Below, in pieces: positions 11,214 through 23,466 of a DNA stretch of 64,000 nucleotides (its first letter is position 1; each line of letters opens with the position of its first letter). Made by a program: the position numbers and the translations under genes. The stretch spans positions 20,781,091 to 20,845,090 of the forward strand of contig CM056376.1 in the NCBI GenBank assembly GCA_029718625.1. Reading direction: 5' to 3'. The stretch comes from Synaphobranchus kaupii. Lineage: Eukaryota; Chordata; Actinopteri; Anguilliformes; Synaphobranchidae. The notes under the pieces were generated by a model. That model was not told where the DNA came from and made no database searches. It worked only from the letters and a program-made list of their open reading frames with translations.

Positions 11214-13512
11214 CTGTACCTCAAAGATTATCTCAAAGAGAAGAGTCCAATTTACTTCAGTTTAACAAGGATGGCAAGATTGGATAATTGATATGGATAT
11301 GATATATAATCATTAACAAATTAAGAATAGCTTTTTCTTAAAACATACCTTGTTAGAAATCAGAGATACACAGCATGATGGATTATAAAAATGTTGAAGC
11401 TGGAATATATAAAAAAAATCATGTTTGATACATCACATTGTAGGTGTATGACTATGAAGCTTGTCCACATCTGAAATGTGTCATGGTTGCTTTTGTTGGT
11501 CATCCAATTTGTCCAAATAACAACAGTAATTGCTGTACCAATAAGAACAATTTCTGCACTGATAAAGAGTGGTGAGATGGTAACAATATCTGAATTATCC
11601 TCTGTGTTTGTGCCACTAGGCAAAAAGTACTCCTGCTTAATCTATTATGTAATGCAGGCGTTTGTTATCTGACAACAGCCATTTTGGCTCCAATACAGCC
11701 CTTGGGGAGGTTCTTATTAGCATTGCAACATTTTAACAACGGTCTGAACTATATGGCCTTTAGGTGTGCTCATAAAGTTTATACCTAATTAGATCTGCCA
11801 TTTGTATAAAGAGTACATCAGTCAAACCTGGAATTAATATTCCAAAAATATAATGTTCAACGATTGCCTTAAACTAGACTAATAGGGTTTCTGTGGGAAA
11901 GAGAGAGAAAGAGAGAGAGGGAGAGAGAGAGAGAGAGAGTGTGTGTGTGTGTGTGTGCGTGTGTGTGTAGGTGGGTGGGTGGGTGTGTCTGTGTGTGGTG
12001 TGGGGGAAAGGTCTGTAAAAATCATATATGATCATACTTGCAATGTTTTTAAAAATCATAAAAACTGTATATGTTAATTAGTATTACATTATATATTTGT
12101 ATACAATTCTTATACATTCTCTCAATCTTTTTCATAGGGAGTATCATGTACATTAGGGAACTATTAATTTTAGTATGAAATGTACTGTATATGCTAGTTC
12201 TCTACCACATATTGATTTTATAAGTTGTGTATAGGGAATATGTGATTTTTATAGGATTTTTACAGATATTTTGCATATGGGTACAAACCTGGTATTATGT
12301 TTGCATTCTTATATGATTGGAAATGATTCCTTAGACGTTCAAAGAGCTGATCAGAAAACAACACAAAGAAACAAAATAAGGTAAGTGAAAAATAGAAATA
12401 CAAGTATGCAAACCCCTGATTGCAGTCTGAAGCCCTGGCTGGCTGGATACTTTGAATGAAATGAGAATGGATCAAAGTAAAAATGAGATTGAAAACTAGG
12501 CTTGACAATGCAGTATACCGTATACATGAACTTGCTTTTCCTGTAACTCGTGCTTGCTCTTTGTTTTAAATGACCAATGCTCTTTTTTAGTATTATTTTA
12601 TTAAAAACAATTTACATGTCTTTGGCTATGGTGATGCTGTTCCAAATCAATGCGGAACAAGAGTGAAGCAATGCCAGTATCCCCTGTGTATAAATAAATA
12701 CCTCTGAACAATGAAAGAACAATCCTGCTAGGTGATATACAAAATTATAAATTAATTTACAACAAAAAACCTCAACATTTTGACAACTCCTGTAGGCTAT
12801 AATCGTTAAAAGGCCTTTTGCAAATATGCTAGCTGTTCTGGGATATTTGGCAATAAGGTAGCCTGTGTTATGCAGATATTTCTTGACGTTTATAACATTT
12901 AAATTAGTTCAGCATTAAGGGAGTTGTAGACCTAGCATATTTTCTCAGGGGAAGTCTCCATCTGTCAATACACTATCAAAATACACTGATCTTTATGTGA
13001 CTTATATATGTATTATATTAGCCTTTATGTATAAAACTACGCAATAGTGAGCGGTATTTGGTTTTTTACATTTATGGACTGAGCAACCAATTATCATAGC
13101 TGAACATGCCCCTTTCATGCCGACTTGAAATGTATAGGTCTACGCCATGAAATAAATATGAGGGGAAATAAATAGCCATTTAAATAAATAAAAAATTGCC
13201 ATTTAAGTGAAATAATTAATATTTATTTTGACACACGCCAATAACAGCTCGTTTAGCCTGATCTTCTGAGAAAAAAAATCCAAGCGTGATTTTGAGGTTA
13301 CATGATTTCAAAATGGGCATTTGAAGACTAAATAATCATTGCTTTTTTTCTGTTACCCAGTGAACATTTTTGTGTTGAAAAGTCGGCGAAACGCTAATAA
13401 TGTGAAAACGTCTCTCAACCTAGATTAACCCCACCCCGGCGTCTAGATTCCAGCTAATTTAGGTTGGTTTCATGAGTTTGTTTTAGGCGTGGAAATCCTG
13501 CTCCAATGCCAG
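11214..13512. other. Non-coding stretch with GA/GT low-complexity tract
   Basis: Contains a composite GA then GT/GGGT tract at about 11897-12005. The rest is AT-rich with no recognised coding or mobile sequence. Confidence 0.55.
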
Positions 13513-13627
13513 CGTTAAGTCGTACGTATGACTTAACGGCGGAGGCCCTGAAAGGCAAGGTAAAAAAAGGTTTATCTCGTACGTACTATAATAAGTTATT
13601 TTTTTCACCTTGCCTTTCAGGGCTTCC
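13513..13627. repeat. Two adjacent DNA hairpins (small MITE-like)
   Basis: CGTTAAGTC at 13513-13521 is mirrored by GACTTAACG at 13530-13538. Directly after it, a 35-bp arm at 13541-13575 is mirrored nearly perfectly at 13591-13627, the core being GCCCTGAAAGGCAAGGT. Both loops contain the word CGTACGTA. The structure abuts the truncated end of the Tc1-like foldback arm at 13629. It is probably a tiny non-autonomous foldback element; the family is unknown. Confidence 0.5.
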
Positions 13628-13628
13628 G

Positions 13629-13823
13629 TATGTGGCACATGTGGTTTTGTTAAAAATAATTACTTCTTGATGAGGGATTTATTTTTCTCAGAATAAATTT
13701 ACTTCAATTAATGGTTGGATTTTTAAAATTTTCTCGGCGTGAGATTAAGCTAATTCACCAAACTTTTTTATAACCCTTTTTACTCATCTTTACCAGGGGT
13801 GCCAATAATTGTGGAGGGCACTG
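13629..13823. mobile_element. Tc1/mariner-like foldback MITE, single arm
   Basis: The sequence matches the right arm of the elements at 39553-40555 and 60424-60854, ending in GGAGGGCACTG followed by TA. The other arm is absent. It is a truncated copy, cut on its left side where the small hairpin begins. The TA at the terminus fits Tc1/mariner target choice. Confidence 0.65.
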
Positions 13824-14259
13824 TATATACATATATAATTGTTTTAATTATTCATTGATTTTATTTATGTATTTTTTTTTTTGGGGGGGGGGGGGGGGCA
13901 GTATTCTGTGGCTTTGGTGAGGGGGGATGGGGGGGGTTGCGTTCATACGTTTTATATGAAAATGAGAACATATTTTTCTGGGAGGGCACTGCACGGGCCC
14001 AGCCCCATCAGGCCTGCCTATAGCAACGAGTCTGCCTGAAGGTCTAAGGGTCAAAAAGATTTGTCTTGCCAATTATGTTGTTGAGCAACATTAATTTGAA
14101 TTATTTTTAGACTCTCTGAGAAGTCAGAATACCACACACATAATTTGGTGTGTTTTTTTTAAGTGCAATTCCAGGGGTAAGACAAGTAAACATCCACAAA
14201 AAAAATGTAAAAATGTATTCCATTAAGTAAACTGAGGATAACCAAGCATTTAGTTTAAA

Positions 14260-14263
<4 letters not shown>

Positions 14264-14308
<45 letters not shown>
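14264..14308. repeat. (CA)n microsatellite
   Basis: About 22 uninterrupted CA units, seen directly. Confidence 0.95.
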
Positions 14309-14311
<3 letters not shown>

Positions 14312-14710
14312 CACTTGTTCACAGCAACAACACCTCAACATACTTCTAAATAAAAATTATAACCTTACTGGATTCTCTCTTTGCTAAGTGTTGTAGTTTA
14401 AGCAGTTCTGTTGAATTTTTTTTTTGGTTTTTATTATTATTATTATTTAATTTAATAAAGTTACGTATCATGTTGCATAAGATGTCATGTTATGTCACCC
14501 TTTTTTCAAGCATGTCACTTGCTTATGTATGATTTATAAAACCATTATGTCACGTTTATAAAGGTTTTATATATCACATATAAAGCCTTTATATGGAGAC
14601 TTTGTTTAAAGTGTGACCAAGTTTTTATTACAAATTATTTCAAGGGGTATTCAGATATGTCACAAGTTCAATGTTGCAAATCAGATCAGCATCTGAATTA
14701 TTCCTTTAAT

Positions 14711-14810
14711 AGTAGTAGTAGTAATACTACTACTACTACTACTACTACTACTAATAATAATAATAATAATAATAATAATAGTAATAATAATAATTATTAA
14801 TAATAATTAA
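14711..14810. repeat. Compound trinucleotide repeat
   Basis: AGT units switch to ACT units and then to AAT units. The AGT and ACT parts are complementary and could pair. Confidence 0.9.
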
Positions 14811-15473
14811 ACCATGGATAAAAGAAAACTAGTGAGGGAACTGTCACTATTCATCATTCAATCTAAGACTCTATTACTGATTTTAGGCTTATTAATAGTT
14901 TGACCTCACCTGGGAAAATGACTGTGGCATTTTCAAATATGGTTTCAACTGTCCTTTTTACCATAACAAATGTGAATTATTGTAATGTACAAGCCTATTG
15001 TACCATGCAAGCAAATGTAATGTGACCAGAACAGAGCTTGGCAGTGATAACAGCCGCGGTAACATTGTCCAAACCTTTGGTCGACACAGCGATGTTGCTT
15101 ACTGACAGTTCACTCTGGCAATTCACTGTAAAGATGTCAACTGGTAACTTAGATCTCAGCTTATGGAAGGACAGGCAGAGGCGATGCAACAGGACAGGCA
15201 AGGCAGGAAATTGCCTGGGGCCCCAAGCTTTGAGGGGGCCCCCGAAGGCTGATCACATTAGCCCTACGGCAATGGCAATCTAAAAATCTGGGAACCCCCT
15301 TGAAACATTTGGTTGTAGAAGTTAACGTTCTAATGCTGCTGTAACAATCACTACTGGACTGGTACTTGAGCTCTGGAAGTTAGATAACAACATAACATAA
15401 GCTACTTAGCTAATGGATTGTCAGTAACATTCGTGTAAGCACTCATTCCAGAGGGTCAAAAACATTCAGGGAC

Positions 15474-15725
15474 TGTTACAGGGATAGTTCACCCATTGTG
15501 AACAATTTTATATTGTTTTACTTACCCCCAAAATAGTATGTATGCCTGTAGTGATTCTGTCCTGGTCTCACCATTGTAGCTAAAATTTGCTAAACCTGAA
15601 TTGGAACAATGCCAATTTTAGCTACAAAGGTGACACCAGGACAGAATCACTACAGCCTTACATACTATTTTGTGGGTAAGTAAAACAATATCAATTTTTA
15701 AAAATGGGTGAACTATCCCTTTAAC
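15474..15725. mobile_element. TTAA-type foldback MITE inside the hAT
   Basis: The ends AGGGATAGTTCACCCA and TGGGTGAACTATCCCT form inverted repeats. Nearly the whole 252 bp is palindromic, with a short loop near 15590-15610. The flanks read TTAC on the left and TTAA on the right, consistent with a TTAA target with one change. It closely resembles the abundant short inverted-repeat elements with GGGATAGTTCACCCA ends known in teleosts. It encodes nothing. Confidence 0.8.
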
Positions 15726-16012
15726 ATTAGCTATGAAGGCGTTTGCTCCATCGGTCTGCTCTCAAGTGCTACTGCTAGCTGGATCCATACCATAGACTAG
15801 AAAAATATGTAAAATGTGGCTATTCATCAATTGTACACACGCCACTATTTAGTCATGTAAAACAACTCAACTTTGTATCAAGTAAAATCATGCTTTGATT
15901 CTTATTCGTATATGTATTATGGATATAACTGGGTTGAAAATTTGACTGGAAACCCATAGTTTGGTAGAAAAAGGCTAGAGTTTCTTCCTTATAGACTATG
16001 GGAACCCATCCT

Positions 16013-16072
16013 GGCTAACGCTCGAGTCTGGACTGTACTGCTGCCTGACCACGTCATCGCGTTAGCCAGGTT
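16013..16072. repeat. Hairpin within the hAT element
   Basis: CCTGGCTAACGC near 16017 is mirrored by GCGTTAGCCAGG near 16059-16070, with outer partial pairing of CCCAT and ATGGG. It is a likely remnant of another small inverted-repeat element or a structural part of the host transposon. Confidence 0.55.
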
Positions 16073-16983
16073 AATGGGAACCATATTAGTTTCTGAAACT
16101 CCTGGCTCCTCTCGCCTGTCCAGTTCCCATATAGCCTACTAGGTAATTTGCAGTTATTCCATTAAAATGCCTAAACTAAATTTGTGAAGCTTGAGCTGTT
16201 ATTGTTATAAATAAATTTGAAACGGAACCCATCTGCAACATGGAGTAGCTAGTCTCTCTGGTTTTATGTCCGCAGTTGGCTACTGCCTGGATAATACAGA
16301 CAGATAATAGTTTATAGTTAGTCACAAGCTTATGTGAGAGTAACATTATAACTGAGGGAATCCCTCCCCCCTTTCAACATGATTTCCTGGTCATCACTCA
16401 CAAGTGAAAATTTAATCAACATGTACGTGAATATTTAGATGTATACTATGGAATCTGGTTTTTACTTGCATTTAAAAAAACAAATAGCTGGTTAAATATA
16501 ATCTTCGGGCCAGGCCTAAATGAATTCTTCTGACATTAAGGCAACTTGCTAGAAGCTGTCAAACTACAATGCACATTGTGTCAACCATCGCTGATGGGCA
16601 TACATTTTAGTTGCTAGACGTACACCAGCCTGACCTTATTGCTGTATATCCAAGCAATTTAAAGAAATATTCTTTGCAACAACAATGCCAAATTATTTAT
16701 TGAATTTAGGCCTTTTGCTGCTCTCAAAACTCATGGGGAACGACCATTTTGTGGGTGCTTTTTGAAAAGTTTCTTCTGGGGGTGCATGCCCCCAGACTCC
16801 CCTAGTACCGGTTTAGTCCCCCAAAACATATATCTCTGGTGACGCCCCTTCCCTGAAGCCCTGCAGAAAGTGGTGTCCAGCAGATTTCTCAGGTGATTAC
16901 ATCGCCTCCATTTATTTTCATTGAAGATGACACACCTAATCGACCACCACAACAAAAGATACCTCCATCAAATCACCAACTTC

Positions 16984-19037
16984 TGTAATGGGGCGTGACG
17001 TGTGAGGTGGGAGGAGCCAAACGCAGCAAGGGGAATCATTAAGCCCTTAGGCCACTAAGGCGGGATACCCCGCAGATAAGGGAAGGAGACAAGACAACGA
17101 ACACAAAACGCTACTAACCGGCTAACTGCCAGTCGCCCAGTAGAGCACAAAGACAGGGATCTGAACAGCCGGAAATAAACACGCGCCCTGTCTCGGAAAC
17201 GAGACACATAACGGGCGGGAGCGTAAAAACAACATAAAACACAAACAAACACAGCAAAAATAAAACGATAGTATGAGAAGGCGAGAGGAACAGATCCAAC
17301 GTTCCGTGGCTTAAAAGCTTGCAGTCACACGCAAACATGTCCAACATCATAAACAGGTATCCCTGAGACGAATTGCACCGAAGGACGAACAGAACTACAG
17401 TTCCGAACCATCGCCCACATCTCCTATCCACGGAGAAGGAAAGCACAAAAAGATGAAGGACATCTGCACCTTAACCAACGTCTAACTGACTAACACAAGC
17501 ACCAGCCCTGCCTCTCAGACAGGAGAAATGTAACGAGGCGAACAGGAACAGATAATTAACGTTCCACGGCTTCAAGGCTCGCAGTCACACGCAAACATGT
17601 CCACAATATCATCAAGTCTCCCTAAGAGACGAATTGCACCGAAGGACGAACAGAACTACAGTTCCGAACCATCGCCCACATCTCCTATACACAGAGATGG
17701 AAAGCACAAAAACCGATGAACAGGACAGCTGCACCCTAACCATGGGTTAAACAGACTAACACGAGCACAAGCCCTGCCTCACAGACAGGAGAAATGTAAC
17801 TAGGCGAACAAGAACAGAAATTTAACGTTCTATGACTAGTTAGATAAGTGCGCAGTCCAATGCAGCAAACGTACCTGGGCAAACACCCGATCTCCCAGGA
17901 GGGAGAGACATTTACAGGCGAGCCGACGGAGCACCGTCGTCCCATAACTTACTAACAAGAGACTACGCAAACTAGCTCAAACACGTGCCATAGCTTCTTA
18001 ATAAGGAGAAAGATAACGAGGCAAACAGGAACAGAGACTTAACGTTCCATGGCTACTTAAATAAGTATGCAGTCTAATCCACAAGACTAACGCACACTTA
18101 ATCACACAAGCGCCCTAGCCTCTTAATAAGGAGAAAGGTAACGAGGCAAACAGGAACAGAGACTTAACGTTCCATGGCTACTTAAATAAGTTTGCAGTCT
18201 AATGCAGCAAACATACCTGGGTAAACACCCGATCTCACATGAGAAACATTTTACAGGTGAGCCGACGGAGCACCGTCGTCCCAAACTTACTAACCAAAAG
18301 ACACCGCGAACTTAAATAAACACACGCCCTAGCCTCACAGTAAAGGAATAAGTAACGAAACCCCGACTCACAACAAAGGAGAACGCAGTCTATGAGAAGG
18401 AGACACAACAGGAATAAACGTACCAAGCTACTAACTGGCTTACCGTAACCCGGAAATCAGTAGAAGCTAACACGCCAGGTCTCTCTATAAGAAAACCATT
18501 AACCGGCGAAAAGGGACAAAGAACAGCTACTCTACACTTCTACAAGCTAAGCAACCCAGCCGAAGCGAAATGCCAGATCTCCCATGAGACGACATGCACC
18601 GAGAGGCGAACAGAACACAGTTCCGACCATCGCCCAAATCTCCATCCACGGAGGAAAACGCACACAGGCGAACTAGAGCAGAGATTTTACAGTCCCAAAC
18701 TTCTACGAGATAATCCACTAGTAAGCCAGCAAGAAATAAGCCCTGCCTCAACAAAGAGACGTTAACAAAAGGCGAGTAGCCAACAGGGTACGAATAACTC
18801 ACAGCCAGCAATACACCACAGTACATGACAATAAACAAACAATTAATGTCGAAGCCCCGAACGAAGGGAACGGTAGGCTTATATAACTCTCAGGTGACCA
18901 CGCAACAGGTGTAAAAGCTTAACCAGAAACTCCCCCAACTCAGCAGGGCGGAGCAAGCATCTACCAACAGGGCAGCGCCCTCGCGTGGCCACCAAGGAAA
19001 ACGACCGCATGGGACAACAGGGTCCAAAACCATGACA
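16984..19037 (-). mobile_element. 2,054-bp solo LTR with 5-bp duplication
   Basis: The sequence runs from TGTAATGGGG to CCATGACA, with TG...CA ends, and is flanked by ACTTC at 16979-16983 and 19038-19042. Five-base duplications with TG/CA ends are typical of Ty3/Gypsy-type LTRs. Minus orientation is suggested by a TATATAA on the minus strand near 18881. Both internal coding DNA and the second LTR are missing, so it is a solo LTR left by LTR-LTR recombination. It is unusually long because of degenerate tandem repeats. Confidence 0.8.
17295..18225. repeat. Degenerate tandem repeats inside the solo LTR
   Basis: The word AACGTTCC (or AACGTTCT) recurs at about 17299, 17559, 17824, 18042 and 18167, each followed by related sequence containing a GCAGTC word. 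Spacing varies (about 260, 265, 218 and 125 bp), so units have been partly deleted. A related set with CCGATCTCC or CATCGCCCA words overlaps this region. Confidence 0.7.
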
Positions 19038-19141
19038 ACTTCGGGGTAAGGTAACTGTTAAGAATGTCGTTTTGGAAAAAAAAATAAATAATGTTTTTGC
19101 CTGGGGCCCCCACAGACACTAGAATCGCCTCTGAGGACAGG

Positions 19142-22100
19142 TGAGGTGCAAAGTTTAACAATTTTACTTTGGATGGCAACAGTATTACCTGTAAAAGCCC
19201 TTTAATCACAGAGAGTTGTTACTTTTCATCACTGCCATTTGATGCGGTCAGATTTTTGAAAAGAAAAATATAAAAATTCTACAAATACTTTTGAATTATC
19301 TTACAAAATATATTAATTAAACACACTCACATGTATCTGAAGAATCTAGTTTATAATGATGTCCTCGTTGTTTCTTTTAAATAGAAAAGTTAGTTTTGAC
19401 TAACGTCAATGAGAGCAGCTTGACTTTAACTCTCAGTTTTTCCAGCTGCATAGTTTAACATTCTTCCTTGAATTATGTTTCAAACATGCACACAAGGCCC
19501 ATAAACAAATTTTACATTTCAATAATCAAATATTACAAATATTATAAAGCACTTTTTGTTCGAAACCCGCTCTCTGGTTTTTTCAATTTCAAAGAAGATA
19601 AACATCAAAATTAGATGAATTTCAAAACACAGGGCAGTCAATCTGCTTAGTCAAAGACTGCAAGCTGATTTCCGGGACAGCTACCTTACAGTAATCAGGT
19701 GACTGCTCTCTGATTGGATTACAGCTGACGTCTGATTGATGTATGCCCCGTCTGCCTGTTCTGCTTGCTGAAGCTGTTTTCCCAGATGAAATTCTAACAA
19801 GTCATAAAGCTTTGCTTACAGGCACAAAAAAGGGAGCTCTCATTTGTCTATAAGTAATATGATGATAACTTTATGTATTGCAGTACGACTAATAAAAATG
19901 TCTCTTAAAAGGGATTCAATCGCGTTCAGCGAGAAACGATGGCCTGTAGTTGCCATTAACACAGGATCTGTATTTGGGAGAGCTACCAGCCGGACTCTCC
20001 ACTTACCCTTTTCAACAGATCGTTGGGTCCTTCGCTCTGTCTGAGTCACATCCCTGGAGCTCTGCGTCAACTAAAAAGCCTAAATGCCAAATGTCATCAT
20101 GAATTGAACAAGTCATGCGTGAAGCGATATCACACATTGTGTAATAATGTTAAAGTTAATGGCATAATTTCTCCCTTTTTTGTCCTCAATAGGGCATGAT
20201 ATCACACATATAGGGCATGGTTAAAAGGTATTGACTATGTGTCTGCAGGACATAGTGATCCTATTAATTTGAAATATGACTTTTACCTAAAAAGGAATGG
20301 GTGAAAAGTAGTTACCACCAATGAATGCTCTTAGTTTTAATATTTCTTTGTCTTGACAAAGGTGCAGACATGAAGTGCATCAGAAGCCCGTATACAGGCT
20401 TTCAAGCTATCTGCTCTGAATCAATCCTTTTTAGACCAAGAATGAACAATTCTCATTGAGTCGTCAAGTTAACTCAGACATTTAATTAATTTAATTAAGA
20501 AAGACATCGATCTGTGTGTCCGAGGGCAACATGCACTGACATTGGCGAGGGAACTTGCAGGGCTGCTTTCTGCAGCTAGCCTGATCTAGTAGGCTGAGAC
20601 ACGGCTGGACGATGCTTCCTGATCGCACGACCACAATGCGGGTACCGACCTTGGTAATGGCCAATTTGTCAACGCAGACAGATTAAACCACCTACCCACA
20701 CCTCCACGTGTGCATGATTGCAGAATTGTGCTCCATACATTCAGCAAAATATGTATTGTTAAGTCAACCCTGAAAGTACATTTTACACTTATACTACACA
20801 CACGTATCCCCATTGGAATCTTAAGCTCATTAAACGGTGAATTAACACTGGCGGTGCTAAGACAGTCCCCCTTATTTTCATCATGCATGTAAATATGATG
20901 GCTTTAATATTCACCTGGATAGAAAGGAAGGGGGTGGGGGAAAAGCTACAGGGAACCTGTACATATAATGGACTCCTGTGCAGGATCCGAGGGTATCCAT
21001 TCAGCAAATTAAGTATTTCAATTTCGCAATTACATTCAAGAACTTGATCCACTGAAAAGCCCCCAAGTAAGTTTCAATCAATACTCGATGACATTTAAGT
21101 AGCCTATTCAAATTTATGCCTCCACGCAGTGATTCGAATTTGAATGAGGACTCGGAATGCAATTAAAGTGTCCACCACTCTCGCAACTACCTCAGCATAT
21201 TGTGCAGTTCTGAAAAAAAAGTCCCCCCATGGTGCTGTGGCCACCCTATTAATTTCCTCTCCATAATGCTTGAATGCAGTCAGCCAAGCTGAGGCAACAT
21301 GGCCGACAAGTGTCTGGTTCTTGACTGTTGTTATACAATGTCCAGTGACTCAAGAGTGATCCCGTTGTGCTTGATAGTTACAGTGGGGAAAGTATAAAGG
21401 GACATGCTTCAAATGGTTCTCGCTCCCCTGACAGGTGACTCCGGTAGAATGCGGAATGTCTTTTGGCTTTGGGGGCCTCTTTCAGATTACAGCATAATTT
21501 GGGTTGACACCCGATCACACATATCAAAGCTTTCTGAGGCGTGCTTTAGTACAAGCGACGTACTGTATACGTAAAGTCTTTTTCCGCTGAACACTTAATA
21601 ATTTGGACTTTTTGTTAAAGTTAAAAATAGTTAGTAATTCAACTGCTTACATGTGTTTGTTCTAGACTCTTGGGGGTACATTGACACTTGCTAGTCAAGT
21701 TAACATTTTTATATTTAACATTTTAATTCATATTTTCAGTCTTAGAATACTATAGTGTTGGGTTCATTGTTGATTTCTGGGACTTGAAATGTATAAATAT
21801 ATAAAGTTTATTAAAAAAACAATGCAACAGAGTCCATAAAAGTAAACAGTATAGTGCAATCCTTTAATTTTCAGCATCCTGCATAACACAGTGAACCAAA
21901 CCAGATTTTATCTCTTAAATAACCCTTCCTTTTAAACAAATGAGTTAATTTGTGTGAAGCTGGACTATAACATGTGATGATGGGCATGGGCATGTGACTT
22001 ATCTGGAAAAACAAAGATTACCAGCAATGTCAAATAACCTACGTACGTATATGCACAAGGAAAAAGAATGGTAGGAAACAATGGCATACAGCTAATAAAT

Positions 22101-22149
22101 AAACGAGGGACAAAAGACATGCATGCAATCTATTCCCTTGTGAATGAGG
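19142..22149. other. Non-coding stretch
   Basis: AT-rich DNA without recognised repeats or exons. A 32-codon frame with good initiation context at 21299 was considered and set aside. Confidence 0.5.
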
Positions 22150-22370
22150 GGTTAGTCTCCTTTTTATTTTGTAATGCATGCTCTATCTTTCACATGCTGC
22201 CTTACAATAAATCGGGCACCTGGGATTTCAAATAATAGCTTAATGTATGCACATGGCAATATCATTCTCTGCTGTAATACAGTGCTTTTGCATAAGGGCA
22301 TAAATGGGCTCTTGTTATCGGATAATATGGTCTCTAAATTTAATTCCTCCAATTGCTGCTAGGGAAATAA
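22150..22370. promoter_or_regulatory. Candidate conserved non-coding element
   Basis: A high-complexity segment with ATTA/TAAT cores and CACCTG E-box words, no simple repeats and no transposon ends. Short frames on both strands have no family resemblance. Composition resembles vertebrate enhancers; this is an inference needing cross-species alignment. Confidence 0.25.
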
Positions 22371-22953
22371 ATGGCAGTGCACCTGATGTACTTTGATAAA
22401 TAGCTTTACTGTCTTAATCTGAACTGCTGCGGGTGAGATTTTTAACGTGCAGTAAATGGCTTTTGAGGAACCCGTAGCTTGCGCAATAAGGACAGTCCCT
22501 ATACAAAATGTGTTATCAGTCTCATTTTTAGCGGATATATTTCACTACCTATTGTTACGCCAAATCTCCATCTTAGCCTTTTATCCACAAGTGAACTTCC
22601 TTTGAAGATTTTGCAGAGCTATAAAATATATTGATTTAATGATTAATAATGTGCACCTTTACAAAAGTTTCACTGACAGCAGTCTGTAAATACCAATCTT
22701 TAATACGTAATTGTAGGTTTAATCAGGTATTCGTAGTAGTGCTGCTTTTAAAAGCCTACATTCTTAAAGTGTGCCAACAATATTACAGATGTATTAATAT
22801 GAGTAATTGGCATGAATGTTTCAGTAGTATACATAATGGTAAAGTATTATACAGTATGTGTAAGCTTTTGATTTATATAGAAAAATCAGTACAATGCTTG
22901 CAGTGCATCATTAAATTATACTACAGTCCAGTGCACATACACACACAGGTGCA
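22371..22953. other. Non-coding stretch
   Basis: AT-rich; nothing recognised. A frame of 149 codons at 22649-23098 extends into the adjacent foldback element and has no resemblance to a known protein. Confidence 0.5.
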
Positions 22954-23466
22954 TGCCCAGGTGAAAAAAGATTATACTTGTAATATACTTTTTCAAAGTA
23001 TACTTTTAGTATTTTTTGTACTAATTATGTACTTTGTGCTAAATTGGCAGTGCTTTAAGTATACTAAGTGCACTAAAGTTGTAGTTAAGTGTACTTAAGT
23101 GTACTTCAAGTGCAGTGTGTATGTTAAAATGGGACTATTTTAGTATACTTAAGTGCACTATGTCTGTATGTTAAAATGGGACTATTTTTTGTGTACTTAA
23201 GTATAGTTCAGTGCACTAACAAAAAGTATGATTTGTTGGTATCTTAAATACACTTGCAGTACAATTTAATTATGTCACCAGTGCGTTTGAAACAAACTTT
23301 AAAAGTATTACGGTGTGTTTGAGACTATACTTGAAGTACACTTTTTAAAAGTACATTTTAAGCATACTTCAAATTAAGTACAAAAAGGAAAAGTACTTGT
23401 AATAACTTTTGTATACTTAAATTATATTTTTATTACACTAAAGTATACTACTTTTTCACCTGGGCA
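22954..23466. mobile_element. 513-bp foldback element with TGCCCAGGTGAAAAA ends
   Basis: TGCCCAGGTGAAAAA at 22954-22968 is mirrored exactly by TTTTTCACCTGGGCA at 23452-23466. The interior is built from variants of GTATACTTAAGTGTACT, itself nearly palindromic, and much of the element can pair with itself. No target duplication is clear and nothing is encoded. It fits a non-autonomous DNA transposon of the MITE type; the superfamily was not determined. Confidence 0.75.

Larger units (their letters stand above)
13824..15167. other. Non-coding stretch with simple repeats
   Basis: Poly-G near 13884-13898, a CA tract at 14264-14308, and a compound triplet tract (AGT, then ACT, then AAT units) at 14711-14810. 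No coding signal. Confidence 0.6.
15168..19141. mobile_element. hAT element with perfect 8-bp target duplication, carrying nested insertions
   Basis: Inverted termini CAGAGGCGAT at 15176-15185 and ATCGCCTCTG at 19124-19133 are flanked on both sides by AGGACAGG (15168-15175 and 19134-19141). An 8-bp direct duplication with CAGRGGCG-type ends is diagnostic of the hAT superfamily. Sub-terminal CCTGGGGCCCC words occur at both ends. No transposase frame was recognised, so the element is non-autonomous or decayed. Two later insertions account for much of its length: a foldback MITE at 15474-15725 and a solo LTR at 16984-19037. Without them the element would be about 1.65 kb. Confidence 0.85.

Noticed and set aside
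17295..18225. Regularly spaced repeats considered as a CRISPR array
   Set aside because: Units are over 100 bp, degenerate and inside a TG...CA LTR with a target duplication, in a vertebrate genome.
21299..21397. 32-codon plus frame beginning ATGGCCGACAAG with a strong initiation context
   Set aside because: Very short, no signal or domain, and no supporting splice sites or promoter; kept only as a note.
22649..23098. 149-codon plus frame
   Set aside because: Half of it lies in the foldback element and the rest is AT-rich with no family resemblance.
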